Assembly (NCBI GenBank): GCA_013398015.1
Contig: VZRR01011616.1
Location: forward strand, 463,082 to 527,081
Direction of reading: 5' to 3'
Length of the DNA stretch: 64,000 nucleotides
DNA from: Oreocharis arfaki
Lineage: Eukaryota; Chordata; Aves; Passeriformes; Paramythiidae
Under the pieces are notes generated by a model, which saw only the letters and a program-made list of their open reading frames with translations, was not told the origin of the DNA and made no database searches. Both the position numbers and the translations under genes were made by a program. Shown piece by piece: positions 24,509 to 36,849 of this stretch; the stretch's first letter is position 1; every line of letters starts with the position of its first letter.

Positions 24509-25544
24509 ACAAACCAGAAACACGAACCTTTGTCATGAAGTGTTCATTGCTGGGACTGTTTTGCAGAAAAGAGAGAGAGTGGCAAAGCTCAAATGCTAAT
24601 GAGAAGTAGTAACCGTAATGGAGCCTCTGGATATTGCAGTGGCATTTGGGTTTTTTACTCACAAGATTGCAGGAGTCAGAGCAAATGAGCAATTTTGCTG
24701 GTTATGTGAAGGACAATTGGAGTGGGAGCGCTCACCCATGTTAAGTGATGGAGATGGCACCATCTGGTGGCTGTATGCAGATTTTTGTGCATAGTGTTGT
24801 ATTGATGGGCTCAAGCATTTTATGGTCATTTATGTACAACAAATAGTTACAGTTAACATTAATAATTTAAAATTGTTTTCTGTCCCTTTTTAAATTAAGT
24901 GCACATGGAAAATGCGAATTCTCACAACACAGAGGTAGTTGCATTTGGAGTTGGATAGTTTGCAGTGGAATTTGTGTTTGAAAAGCACCCTTGGCAGCAC
25001 AGCTGTCATCTAGCATTGAATGGGTGTCTTCTATACGGACATTTAATTAGGTAAAGACTGTATAATTTTCCTATGTTGTTTATTCTTAGGTACCATATGT
25101 AAAAGAGAAGACAGAACTTATTGCAAAGACATTATTGCATGTTTATCTCTGTCTACAGGATAAATAAGGCAATATAGATACTAAAAATTACTTCTAGAAG
25201 TCCTAGGGGTTAATGCCACATTTGTGCCCCCTTTTGAAAAGTCATTGATATTGTAGTCTTTGGAAAGTCCCTGAAGACAGGCCCTTGTGAAATAGTTCTT
25301 CAAAGTAACATCTGGTTGTGAACCATGACTCCCACTGCTGAAATGGGGTGTCAACTTAGCCGACTCTGCTCAGTATGGAGGGACTAGAGCCATCACTGCT
25401 ATGCCTTTCTTCCTGGTCTTTCTGTGCAGTTACTCACTCTGTTGTTCTAAATGAAGATAATTGGACTCCATGGCTCAAATGGCAAATCTGAATCCTGTAG
25501 TCCCTCTGTATGAGCTTTTTTATAGGAAATGGGTATATGGGCAC
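24509..25544. other. Intergenic, unassigned
   Basis: About 1 kb of unique AT-rich sequence between an LTR and a CR1 copy. No gene, repeat family or RNA structure recognised. Confidence 0.5.
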
Positions 25545-26329
25545 TTGTACTCCAATGGCCTTTAGAGAGACCTCGACAAATTAGAGGGCTGAGCAATCAC
25601 CAACCATATGAAATTCAGCAAGGGAAAGGGCCAGATTCTGCACCTGGACGTACAGACAGACTGGGGAAGGAGATGCTGCACAGCCCTTCAGAAAGGGGTC
25701 TGCCCTGGCAGCCAGGAGGGCCAGCCCTGTCCTGGGGGGCATCAGGCACAGCATCGCCAGCTGAGCAAGAGAGGGGATTGTCCCACTCTGCTCTGCACTG
25801 GGGCAGCCTTACCTCAAGTCCTCTGTGTAGTTTTGGGCACTGCAACATAAGAAAGACATTAAACTACTAGACAGCAGGAAGGACCCCCAAGATAGTGAAG
25901 GATCTTGAGGGGAAACTGTGTGAGGAGTGGTTGAGGTCACTTGGTTTGTTCAGTCTGGAGAAGAGACTGAGGACAGACCTCAATGCAGTCTACAGCTTCC
26001 CCATGAGGGGAAGAGGAGGGCCAGGCACTTTTCTCTCTGTGACTAGTGACAAGACTCAAGGAAATGGCATGAAGCTGAATCCGGAGAGGTTTAGGTTGGA
26101 TATTAGAAAAAGGTTCTTCCCCCAGAGGGTGCCTGAGTGCTGGAACAGGCTCCCTAGGAAAGCGGTCACAGCACCAAGCCTCTCTGTGTCAAGAAGTGTT
26201 TGGACAGTGCTCTCAGGCACATGATGTGATTCTTGGGGTGTCCTGCATAAGGCCAGGAGTTGGACTTGATGATCCTGATGGGTCCCTTCCAACCCAGCAC
26301 ATTCTATGATTCTCTGATTCTCTGATTCT
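25545..26329 (+). mobile_element. CR1 LINE fragment, 3' end with octamer tail
   Basis: Forward CR1 covering the last part of ORF2 and the 3' UTR. It contains the familiar stretches around 25615 (cagattctgcacctgga) and at 26060-26170, and finishes with cccttccaacccagcacatt followed by four ATTCTATG/ATTCTCTG-type octamers at about 26302-26329. 5'-truncated and frameshifted; no function expected. Confidence 0.92.
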
Positions 26330-26334
26330 GAGTC

Positions 26335-26725
26335 AGCTGGCTTAGAACTTCTTTCATAAAGTTGTCATCCAGGTTTTTTATGAATTTTCTTGCCCGGATT
26401 GTACCGTCTGTATGATGCTCCCAGTTGATTTCTGGCAAGCTGAAGTCCCTCATAAGGGCAAGGGCAGTTGACTTCGAAGTGTCGTTTAGTTACTCAAAGA
26501 ATAATTTGTTGGCATTACTGTCCTAGCTGAGAGGTCTATAGCAGACTCCCACAGTGACATCTGCATTATTTGTTAGTCCCTTGTTTCTTACCCGGTGTCT
26601 CTCAACCGTGCCATTGCCAACTGTGTGCTCCATACTTTCTATCCTTGTCATTACATAAAATGCCACCTCCAGCCTCTTCTGCCCTGCCTGTAACCACCCA
26701 ACAGGGCACTGCTGGTCCACCATAA
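26335..26725 (-). mobile_element. CR1 LINE fragment, ORF2 endonuclease region
   Basis: On the minus strand this encodes, across frameshifts, TVGVCYRPLS (near 26523-26555) and then ALALMRDFSLPEINW (near 26421-26465). These match the apurinic-endonuclease-like domain of CR1 ORF2 (usual forms VVGVCYRPP and LMGDFNxPDICW). Degenerate and non-functional. It abuts the tail of the oppositely oriented CR1 at 26329 with almost no spacer. Confidence 0.8.
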
Positions 26726-29696
26726 AAGTGATTTATTGAAAATATTATTTTCAGACTGAACAGGGTAGGTTTGAAGTGATCACCATGCTAAAGAAAATTA
26801 TATGTTCATAAATTGTGGTATGTTATCGTGCATGCATTTTGGATTACCAGACCATTAACTTGGTTTTATATACACACTAGTTAATCTATTTTCCTAGAAA
26901 TAAATTCCTATTCCATTTGCAGGTCTAGCTGATTTATAATTACCTGGCAAGCCCTTGTGTCATTGTTTTGTACTCCCATGTCATCTGGGGTTTTGAGCTT
27001 CAGAATTTAGGGCCTTGTCTCCGATTTCATACCTCTGCTCAATTCTAGCTGATTTGGGCTTTGGAAGCTGCTTTAGAATTCTCCAGACTTCCCTTTCCAC
27101 TTCTCGTAGTACTGCATTAAGGTTGGCCTTCAGTGTCCAAAAGCATACTGTGCTCTCAGTGTCAAAAGGGCTTAAGCCCAAAATGTGTTTTACTTTGTTT
27201 TGGTGTTGTTGTTGCTAAATCTAGTTTTTAAACAAATTTAAAACATCTGTACATACAATACATTTGAAAGATTATACATGTGTGTCATAAATGGCATTTT
27301 ATAGTAATGCACATCTGTCACTGAAACTTGCCAAATATATTATTTTTAGCACCTATGCAGCATAATTGCATTATCAATATTTTTCTCTAATTCCTTCTCT
27401 TTTGTTTGTGTTGTTAAAACCTCATGTATGTTTTTTGTAGAATTAGACGTGTGAGATATGAACATTTTTATTGAATTGGAAAGTAGATTTGTGTCATTTA
27501 ATTTTGTGTTTGTACCAAAGAAGTATTTGGGTTTGAAGATGAGTACTTTTTGTGGATTTTTATGAAACCAGAAGATGGCAGCAAGTGTTGATTAGAATTT
27601 TGTGCTACTGAACCTCTTCACACCTTCAGAGCAAATCAATATTCTTTGTAATGCAAGCATTTGCTTTGAATGTGATGTGTAACAGAGAAGAGTTGATTTA
27701 CATTTGTATCAGTAGCATTATTCTTGCACGGGGAAGTAAGAGGGCTAATACATTTCAAACAGATTTCTCCATTTGAAAAGACTAATGCTGTGAGGGGCTG
27801 TCAGTGTGCATATGCCGAAGAAATAATGCAATAATCTGTTGAACACAAAAATACAAACCCATATGTATAGTGACAGTTTTTTCTTCATACTGCCATCCTT
27901 GGAGCTTTTTTGCAGCATGTGTTTGGAAGATAGATATTGTTTCTGAATAGGCTTATCAACAGTTGAAAGTATTAATGGTGATGGAAGATAACCTTATATG
28001 TTGATTTCAGGATAGCTCAGAATGAGGGTAGTGCTTCCATGGATCGTGGTGGGAACACTTAAAACTGAAGTCTAATTCTTCCCAGTGTATCAGCCTGTCT
28101 CAAGTTTGGCAGGGTAGATAGGACTGAACCGGCAGGTAGAGGTGCAGGAAGTTTAATGCTTTGTTTCTAGATTTTAATTTGAGTACTGTATATAATGTTA
28201 GCTTGTGGAAAGGTAGGAATAAACACCAACTATACTCTGCACAATTTTATTAGAATAGCGTGATTGGCCAGAGCAACTCCTTGGAAGAATTTTAAGTCCA
28301 TTCTGGAAATTACCTACTGGGCCACGTATCAAAGCTATCTTTGAGTAGATAGCTCAACAGATCTTGGTAAAGTTCAGGAGAGAAAAAGTGCTCCCAACTT
28401 AATATAAATTGCAGTGGATCAGAGATGAGCTGGGAGAAAAATGAAGCTCACACATGATTAAGTAGTAGATCTGTCATATAAGCATCCTTTAAAATGTTTA
28501 AATTTAATGAATTGCAGTGTAACTATTTTGAAGTAAGGTTTAAGTATCATCAAAAGAGACCTGAAAACCACTTACAATTTGAAAAGCCAGCTGAAAATCT
28601 TGTCTCATCTGGGCCCTCACAAGTGTGAAGAATCTTAATTTGTTTAGTTTCTCCTCAGACAAACCATCCCATGACTTTGATTATGCACATTGTCTTAATT
28701 TTGTTTTTCCAGTTTACCTGTTCAAGGTGCAGGTGAGCCATGAGCGATTAGTGGTATATGGATGTTTTTTCAGTGACTTAGTGATGTTGCTGATACTCTT
28801 TTCCTATTAAATCATGAGATTTGACCTGCTTTTCTGTATCTGCTGGTAGATCAACAGGCATACAGTAAGGGAAGGAAATGAAAGCGAAATACAACAGTGG
28901 AATTGATAACAGAACATTTTTGCGTGTTGCAACTGCATGTTCAGGAATTTATTTCACTTCTAAATAGGACAGCTGTGAAACTTTTTTTATTTTTCCTCTG
29001 TCCAATGGGTAGAGTAGTGGGGAAAAAATGGACAAAACTTGTGAACTCCAAGGTAAGCTAGGTGGCCCTACTAAAATTACAGGAATAATAAGAAAAAAGA
29101 CCATATTTGTTGGATTGGTATCTGTAAGAAAGACTCTGTGGGGGAATGGTCAGGAGAAGGTTAGTAAGAATTGTTGAGGGATCTGTATGCCATCCAGCTG
29201 CTAGAAAAACAGATTTAAGAAGTACTGGTTTGAAAAGTGTAAAAACTCAAGTGTCTTAACTGACAGTATCACCCATCAATATTATAAGATTGAAGAAGAA
29301 TAAGGATTTTTATACCTAGCTGGTATAAAAGATAGGTCATACTGAAAATTAGGTATGATTTATTTCCAAAATTAAATTCAGTACAGGGTGTACCACGACC
29401 TTTTTAATTGAACCTTCAAGACCTTCCTGGTTTAAAGACAAGTTATAGTAACCAGATTTAGAGAGGAAGCAATTACGTATTTTTTCTGCCAGATCAGTTA
29501 ATTGGTATGATTCTCTGGTTCTCTGTGTGATTGGTGAAACTGTAAGAAACTTCTATTGTTTCCTTATATAACAATGCTGTAACAATGATTCTAAAATAAA
29601 CCCATTACCCCAAATAAATATGCAGGTCTAAGAATATGTTCTTTGATAGCATGTATTGTGTTATCAACCAATAAATCAGCACCATTTAACATTTTC
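26726..29696. other. Intergenic, unassigned
   Basis: About 3 kb of AT-rich sequence. I see no coding block, RNA gene or clear transposon. Longest open frames are under 75 codons. Confidence 0.5.
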
Positions 29697-30063
29697 TTGG
29701 CAACGTGGACAAAGGGATCAAGTGCACCATCAGCAAGTTTGTCAACAATACCAAGCTGTATGGTATGGTCGACGTACTGGAGGGAAGGGGTGCCATTCAG
29801 AGGGACTGTGACAGGCTTCAGAGGTGGACCCAAACAAGTCTGATGAAGTTCAACAAAGTAAAGTTCAAGGTCTTGCACCTGACTTGGTGCAATGCCAAGC
29901 ATAAGTACAGTCTGAGTGGGAAATGGATTGAGAGCAGCCCTGAGGAGAAAGAATTGTGGGTGTTTGTGGACTAAAAGTTCATTGTGTGCCCACAGCCCAG
30001 AAACCCAGTTGTATCCTGGGCTGCATCAAAGGCAGCACGGCCAGCAGGGCGAGGATTCTGTCC

Positions 30064-30108
30064 CTCTGCTCTACTCTGCTCTGCTCTGCTCTGCTCTGCT
30101 CTGCTCTG
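30064..30108 (+). repeat. CTCTG pentanucleotide microsatellite inside CR1
   Basis: About eight near-perfect copies of the 5-mer CTCTG. It grew from the CR1 consensus region reading 'ctctactctgctctggtg', so it is a secondary expansion inside the LINE. The adjacent N gap may reflect assembly trouble here. Confidence 0.9.
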
Positions 30109-30154
30109 GTGAGACCCCACCTGCAGTGCTGCATCCAGCTCTGTGGTCTCCAAC

Positions 30155-30225
30155 NNNNNNNNNNNNNNNNNNNNNNNNNNNNNNNNNNNNNNNNNNNNNN
30201 NNNNNNNNNNNNNNNNNNNNNNNNN
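30155..30225. other. Assembly gap, 71 N
   Basis: Run of N within the CR1 copy, just after a pentanucleotide microsatellite. By comparison with the CR1 text on both sides it probably replaces part of the same LINE. Confidence 0.95.
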
Positions 30226-30677
30226 GAGTCCAGGGGAGAACTATTAAATTGATCACAGGGCTGGAGCACCTCTCCCATGACCACAAGCTAAGAGAGCTGA
30301 GGTTGTTCAGTCTGGAAAAGACAAGACCTCAGGGAGAGCTTATAGCAGCCTTACAGTACCTGGAGGGAGCCTGCAAGAAAGCTGGAGAGGGATTCTTTAC
30401 AAGGGCATGTAGTAGTAGGACAATAAAAAATGGCTTTGAGCTGAAGGAGGGCAGGTTTATATTAGTTTTTGGAAGAAATTCTTTCATCTAAGGGTGGTGA
30501 GGCACTGAAACAGTTTGTGCAGAGAAGCTGTGGATGCCCCATCCCTGGTAGTGTTCAAGGCCAGGTTGGATGGGGCTCTGAGCTACCTGGTCTGGTTGAA
30601 AAGGATCCCTGCCCGAGGCTGCAGGGTTGGAACTAGGTCATCTTTAAGGTCTCTTCCAACCCAAACCATTCTGTGAA

Positions 30678-33600
30678 CATATTGTACACAATATGATTTA
30701 TCCTTCAAGCAAGTATATCTGGAGACATAACTAGAAGAAATGTCAAATAGGATTATTAACACGTTTAGTTATCTGCTGCTGTGGATAGTCAGCAGTTAAA
30801 TGTCCTTTTTTCAAAATTAATTACTATGTTCTTTATTATTGCATCAAAACACTGAGTGTTTTCTTCCAAACTAAACATCTGAAAGAGTGAAAAGGTGCAT
30901 TTTCAAAAGTTTGTGACTGCTGTCAAATATAAATCAGAATTTAGTGCTTTGTTGGCTAACTCAATTTCTTTGAAGCATGCTTCTTGCACCACAGTAGGTT
31001 CACAAAATCCATTCATTAACTTGAGTTATTTTCTAGTGTTGTCCAGTCAACAGGAGGAACAAGAGATGGGTAATTGAGAATGAATGTCAGGTAGTGTCAA
31101 GACTCCTCACCTCAAAAAGTTGATAATGTTTTGTGTGATTACATTTGTCTCTTTACAGCTGATATGGTTTCTGGTCTCTCTCTTTACAAATCTTTAAAAT
31201 AAGAACAGGTACTTCTCAACAAATACCACATCTACACTAGTGCTGTTGTATTTGCTTCTGAGCGACTACAAAATTGCAGAAATGAAAACAGGTTAGACCT
31301 TGGTTTTGAAGGCATTTTTTTTCCAAACAAAAAAAAATCAAAAAAACCCACCGCATAATAAATTCAAATCAGTGAGGCATAAGAACATCTCGATTGATTT
31401 CTTAACTATATGAATGATGAATTCTGACTTCTAGTAACATTTCGTTGTTCTGTCTCTTCTATTTTTGGTTTATTGATCATTACCATTATCACTCTCTTAC
31501 ACAGTCTTTCCCACTCAAATTAATTTCTTAGTACACTATGGAATATAAAGCCTCCGGAGAGTGATTCACTTTTGTAGTATCACGATTGCTTTTTGAGTTA
31601 CTTAATCGGTAGGGCAATAATGATGTAAGTAAATGCACCACAGCTTCTGTTATTCAAATACATCTACACAGAAAACTGATTTTACTACCTGAGAATATGA
31701 TAAATAAATTTTTTAAATGTTTTAAGATGCAGATGTCCCATTAAATGTGTGCCAGTGACATTGAAATAAATTTATCATCTCTAGCCGCACCACTAGAAAA
31801 GACTATAAAAGATTTTTGTCTTTGCAGAGGGTAAAGAAGTCTCGAAAACCTAGAAAGCCCCTTTGGCCAATATTAAAACTCTTCTGTATTTTTGTAATAC
31901 CAAATTTATCTCAGTAAGGAGGTATATTTTAAGAAACAGTATTATTATGTGTACATTCACATTTTTTAGCTTGTGTTTTTTGTCCCAGTGTGCCAATTGC
32001 AAGAAGAAGTCTCAGGTCTGCAGTCCAAATGTGTTTCAAAGCCTGGCATTTTCTTTTCATCTCTTTAATAGCACATATTTTTCATTTTAAATACATATCA
32101 GTTGCCCACATCCCGACAAAACTTTGTTGCAAACCATCAGTCATTTACACTTACTGTACAAAAGTTCATGTCCTCACACAGGTACTGGCTGCCCAAGATT
32201 TTCCTCCATTCTCTTCATATCTTTTTCAAGTATCTTTCTTCATTTATCTTGTTGGAATTCTTTCCTAAATATTCAAGGTTTCAAAAGCATGAGTGAAGTT
32301 CTCTTCTGTAGTCTAATGATTTATTTGCAGATTCAGTGTTGGTGTCTCCTGCCAGGCAGCTGAGTATTGTACCAGTGCACAGCTTACGAATTTCACTAAC
32401 TGATCTTTACTTAGATGTAAAGCCAAATTAAAAACAGTGTTACGAATCCTCTTGCTTTCCAAAGCAAAATTCTTTTCGCTATTTTATTTAAATCATTTCC
32501 ATGTATTTTTAGTGAGGAAACAAATTTAGAAGTTTCACCTTTGATTTTGCAGAGGATTGTGCTGTGGTCAGACTAGTGAATGACAGAGAAGTTATGCTGA
32601 TAGGAAAATCATAATGAAAATGGGTGAGGGCCTGATTATTTGCAAATTCCTTTCTTTTCATGTCACTTTTATTTCTCAGATTTGTCAGCACTGTTATCCC
32701 ATTGTTAAACATTTGCTTGTTGTTCAATTACAAAAAAATTGATAGTATGTAATAATTGGCATTTGCTAGGTCCCTAAGCTGCCTCTGTTAGATCTTCTGT
32801 AATAATGTTTTACCCCCATTCTGTGTTTACATGCAGTCTTGGCAGTTCTTGAAATCAATTTGCTCACAGAAGAATTTTTATTTGTTCTATATTCAGTTAT
32901 GACCTCTAGTTAATGAACTTAGAAGAAGGCAGTGCTGAAGTACATTTGCTGGCATGGCCTTTGGACTGCATAATGTATTCTTTCCCAGCACTGAACCCTT
33001 ACAGATTAGCATGCAGTGATAAGCCTGTAATAAATTTAACCTCAATATTTAGGGATATTTATTATCCTTTCAATTTTCCCAAGTTTCAGCTGAGGTGTTA
33101 CTGTATAATCTAACCTGACAGAGAGAAAAAAGACTATATATTTTGCACTGGTATATGGTCTTCCATGTAGCACGCATAACTATTTGGTTTCTGGAGTTTA
33201 TGTAGTCTCTACTGCTTTTGTGTACCTATCAAATTGTATCACCAAGAGTCAAATTGCAAATTGTTGTTCTGGCAACAGACAGAACTGCCTAATGGTGTGG
33301 AAAGAGATGATTGTTGTCTGACATAACTCTTGTCTTAAGACCTGTGACAGACAAACAGATTAAAAAGAAGCTTGGATTTCTAGTTTGCTTCTTGTTGCTT
33401 AGCTTTTTTCCTGACACAATTTTATTGCTAAGTGAATGAAATGTTATGTATTTTCTCTGGAAATATTTAAGTATGAGTTTCTTCTGTGTGGATGCCAGCT
33501 GTTTCAAATGTGAGAATATATTTTGTTGCATTTCCAGGAGAAAAAAACAAAACCAGACCTCTGAAAAGCCTGGAATTTCATTTTGAGAAATGCCTTACAG

Positions 33601-34003
33601 TTTAACTTACTTGGAACTCAGATTTTTTAAAATTTATTTTCCCTAAGACAAAAAACAGGGGTTTTTTCCTAAATTCAAAACACGTACCTGTATCTTCTCA
33701 CCTGAAGGTAAAGACAAATCCTTACCTTCTTTCCATGACAAGAGTTCATTCAGCAGACATAACCCTTAAGTTAATGCTGAAATCGGCAAAATGAGCCCAC
33801 AATTGCTAAGGAGCAATTTTTGGAACTTCATGTTCCAAATGAGAATGAGAAAACCAGCATATGGTGGCTTGACCACATGGCTGTCCAACCGATGCCCATG
33901 AAGCTGCTCTATCATTCCCCCTCTCAGCTTCACAGAGGGAGAAAAGTAAAATGAAAAGATCATAGGATGAGATAAGAAGAGGAAGAGATCACTCACCGAT
34001 TAC
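30678..34003. other. Intergenic, unassigned
   Basis: About 3.3 kb of AT-rich unique sequence without a supported gene or recognised repeat. ORFs are under 95 codons and overlap in all frames, as expected by chance. Confidence 0.5.
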
Positions 34004-34979
34004 TGTCACAGGCAAAACAAACTCAGTTTGGGGAAACCACTTTATTACCAAACACAGCAGAATAGAGTAATGAGAAATAAAACCAACTTTTAAAACACGT
34101 TCCATCAGCCAACCCTTCCTTCTTCACAGGCTCAACTTCACTCCTGATTTGTGCTACCTTCACCCTCCCAGTGGCACAGGGCAACAAGGGATGGGGGCTG
34201 TAGACCCTCTGTGCACACTCATCACATGCTGTCTCTGCTGCTCCTTTCTTCTCACACTATTCCCCTGCTCCAGCATGGGGTTCTTCCTGCAGCAGTCAGT
34301 CCTCCACAACCTTCTCCAACCTGAGTCCTTCTCCTTCCTGGGGGCTGAAGTACTGCACAAACTCCTCCAGCATGGGTCCCTTCCATGTGGTGCAGTCTTT
34401 CAAGAACACACTGCTCCAGCATGGGTCCCCCTGCAGGGACACAAGTCCTGCCAGAAAACCTGCTCAATGTGGGCTCCTGTTTCCATGAGGCCATAGGTCC
34501 TGTCAGGAGACTGCTCAAGTGCAGGCTTCCTCTGGGAACACAGCCTCCTTTGAGTATCCACCTGCTCCATCATGGAGTCCTCCACAGGTGGATCTCTGCT
34601 CCACCACAGACCTCCACGGTCTGCAGGGGCACAGTTCCCTCACCCTGGTCTCCACCACAAGCTTCAGGGGAATCTCAGTTCCAGTGCCTGAAGCGCCTGC
34701 TTCCCCTCCTCCACTGACTCTAGTGTCTTCAGGGCTGTTTCTCTCACGTATTATCACTCCTCTGTTTCAGCTGCTCTTTGTGTAGCAGATTTTTTTTCTA
34801 CCTTCAGTGCATTTCAAAGGCACTACCACCATCAGTGATGGGCTCTGCCTTGGCTAGTGACATGTCCACCTTGTAGCTGGCATCAGCTCAGTCAGATATG
34901 GAGGAACATTCTAGCACCTTCACTCATGCCTTCAGTCCCCCCGCTATCAAAGCCTTGCCATACAAACCCAATAAACAGT
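34004..34979 (-). mobile_element. Long avian ERV LTR (solo) with internal degenerate repeats
   Basis: About 975 bp resembling a long avian LTR I recall from many bird genomes. Read on the minus strand it starts near TGTTTATTGGGTTTG (34977) and ends ...CTGTGACA (34004). A polyadenylation signal AATAAA lies at 34041-34046 (minus), near the 3' end, as expected. The centre has at least five degenerate copies of a motif like CTGCTCCAGCATGGGTCC (+ strand; about 34265, 34362, 34411, 34464 and 34561). Short direct repeats ATTAC occur at 33999-34003 and 34980-34984, a plausible 5-bp target duplication. ORFs across it are not genes. Confidence 0.82.
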
Positions 34980-36164
34980 ATTACAAGTATCTTTGGCACC
35001 CTTAGATCAAAATATGGCTGAGCCATGTTTTAGGAATGCATAATTCTGTGGTTTTTAAGTACTTATACATGTCAATAAATTATCAGTATATGCAAATAAA
35101 TATTTAGTTGTTCAGAGTTTTATTTCAACATGTTTTGTTGATCTTTGAATATAAAATAAATATTTATAAAATAAAATAGTATATATTTTATAATTTTAAA
35201 ACAATAATAATCATATATATGTATAAAGGATGCCGCACAAGTCTTTTGAATTAACAACTTTTATTCATATATGATACTGAATCTAACAACGCTTAAATGG
35301 AAACTTTGGAAATTTGCCATGTATATTAGCTAGTTTCAAGTTGAACATTCACAGTACCATGTGAATAAGTAATATTCAATTATGGCATTAACGACATTAA
35401 TTCACCATAGCAATTTGAGCAACTTTCAAATTTGTTTTAGAAAGTGAGAGAATAAGTCAAAACTGAAGAAGATTTCAGCTGTTAAAAGTTGTTTGAAGCC
35501 CATTGAGCATGAGCCAGACTACTGAATAATGCAGACAAGATAATGAACTGGAGACAAATGAGCCCAAGCTGGCCCCTGCTGAGTGCCAGGAGAATATGTT
35601 TATTCGGTAGATTTATTATCGTAACATCTTTTTGCAGTGACCTCCAATTTAGAGGAAAACCACAAAATATTTATAATCTGTGTGGTTTTATTTGTAAGTG
35701 CAGGACAATGTTATTTTTTGTCTGGAACAGATGTGAGTAGTTGTCTGTTAAAGACAGTAGAATCAGTTTGCTAGATTCTTCTTTCAGGTATATGAAAGTA
35801 ATTAAGAATTTGAGTAGGACTCTCAGTCAAATATGTTCTTGGACAAGAAGTTAAGACTGGTAATTTATCTTCAGGGCAACAAACCCAATAGTTTCTGCAA
35901 AGGTGTTTTGAGACTTAGTCTTCCTTTCATAGAAAACCTTGCTTTAGAAACACTGTTACTGTTATTTGTTTCATGTCCTGCTATTCTTAAAAAGAAATGC
36001 AGGAAAGAGTTGCTTAATACAGGACATAAGGACTTTCATACAGAATTATCATGTAAACCTATTATTGAATTCTGTAAAGTATTAATGTCACTAGCTGCAT
36101 TAAGGTTCATTCATCAGAAGCTGTGCTGGGTAGAAACTCTTTCACTTTGCTCTTCACAAGTACA
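34980..36164. other. Intergenic, very AT-rich
   Basis: About 1.2 kb, extremely AT-rich at 35050-35230 (runs of AAATA and TATAT). No gene or known repeat identified. Confidence 0.5.
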
Positions 36165-36180
36165 GTGTAATTAATAATAT

Positions 36181-36248
36181 TTTGTATTCTCTTTTTTATC
36201 AATTTCCACTTCAGTGGTATATTATTTGGAAAATGAAATAAATAATTT
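36181..36248 (+). repeat. Left arm of long-range inverted repeat (68-bp identical core)
   Basis: The 68 bases beginning tttgtattctctttttt are the exact reverse complement of 38677-38744. Similarity continues with scattered differences on the inner side to about 36280 (attgcttgcatatattttat against attgcttgtatatattcata). It fades quickly on the outer side (about 36165). The arm is AT-rich with ATTA and TTTCC motifs but is not simple sequence, so chance identity is excluded. Confidence 0.93.
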
Positions 36249-36849
36249 TAAACCTAATTGCTTGCATATATTTTATAGTTATGAAGTGTATAATAAGGCA
36301 TTGAAAAGCATAAAGGCATTTCAGATTCAAATGTCAGTTCCATATATTTTCCTTTTAACTCTGTCAACTACTTGATGTCCACTCTTTATTGCATATTCCA
36401 CTCAGACAGCTCCTAGGTGTACGCCATCTTCCTCTTCAGTTCTCAGAAATGCATCCTTCCCAGCAGTGGAACTTTTGGCCGAACAAAGAAAACGCAGTTA
36501 GAACATTTACTAATTAATGGTTCATCAGCAAGAGAGCTGGTCATGAAGGTTTTGAATGGGTCCAGGAGGTAAATTTTCTTCACATTCCACTGTACACTAG
36601 AATGATATTTCCATGAGCATATGGGATTAGGCCTAGGATTTTATCTTGACAGAGAAAATCTGTTGCACATCGTCTTGTTGAGAACATCATTTAAATTACA
36701 CAGTTTTGCAATTAAATCCTCAATTCTTCTTCCCAAGCTTAGACACAGAAATTGTAAACAGAAGACATATGCAAAGGATACAATAAAACCGTTCTTTTGC
36801 TTTCAGGTTTTTTTCTGCTGATAATGCTAAAAGAGGCTGGGCTGGGACT

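Larger units (their letters stand above)
29697..30677 (+). mobile_element. CR1 LINE fragment with internal gap
   Basis: Forward CR1, from a segment around 29712 (gggatcaagtgcaccatcag) to the 3' end at about 30677 (cttccaacccaaaccattct). It carries the ORF2 3' portion with stops, an expanded CTCTG microsatellite at 30064-30108 and a 71-base N gap (30155-30225). Confidence 0.92.

Noticed and set aside
25529..25870. 113-codon frame resembling part of a protein
   Set aside because: It is the 3' part of a CR1 LINE with stops in the ORF2 frame.
34149..34785. Overlapping frames of 110-115 codons with Cys/Pro-rich products
   Set aside because: They fall entirely inside the long LTR and reflect its internal repeats.
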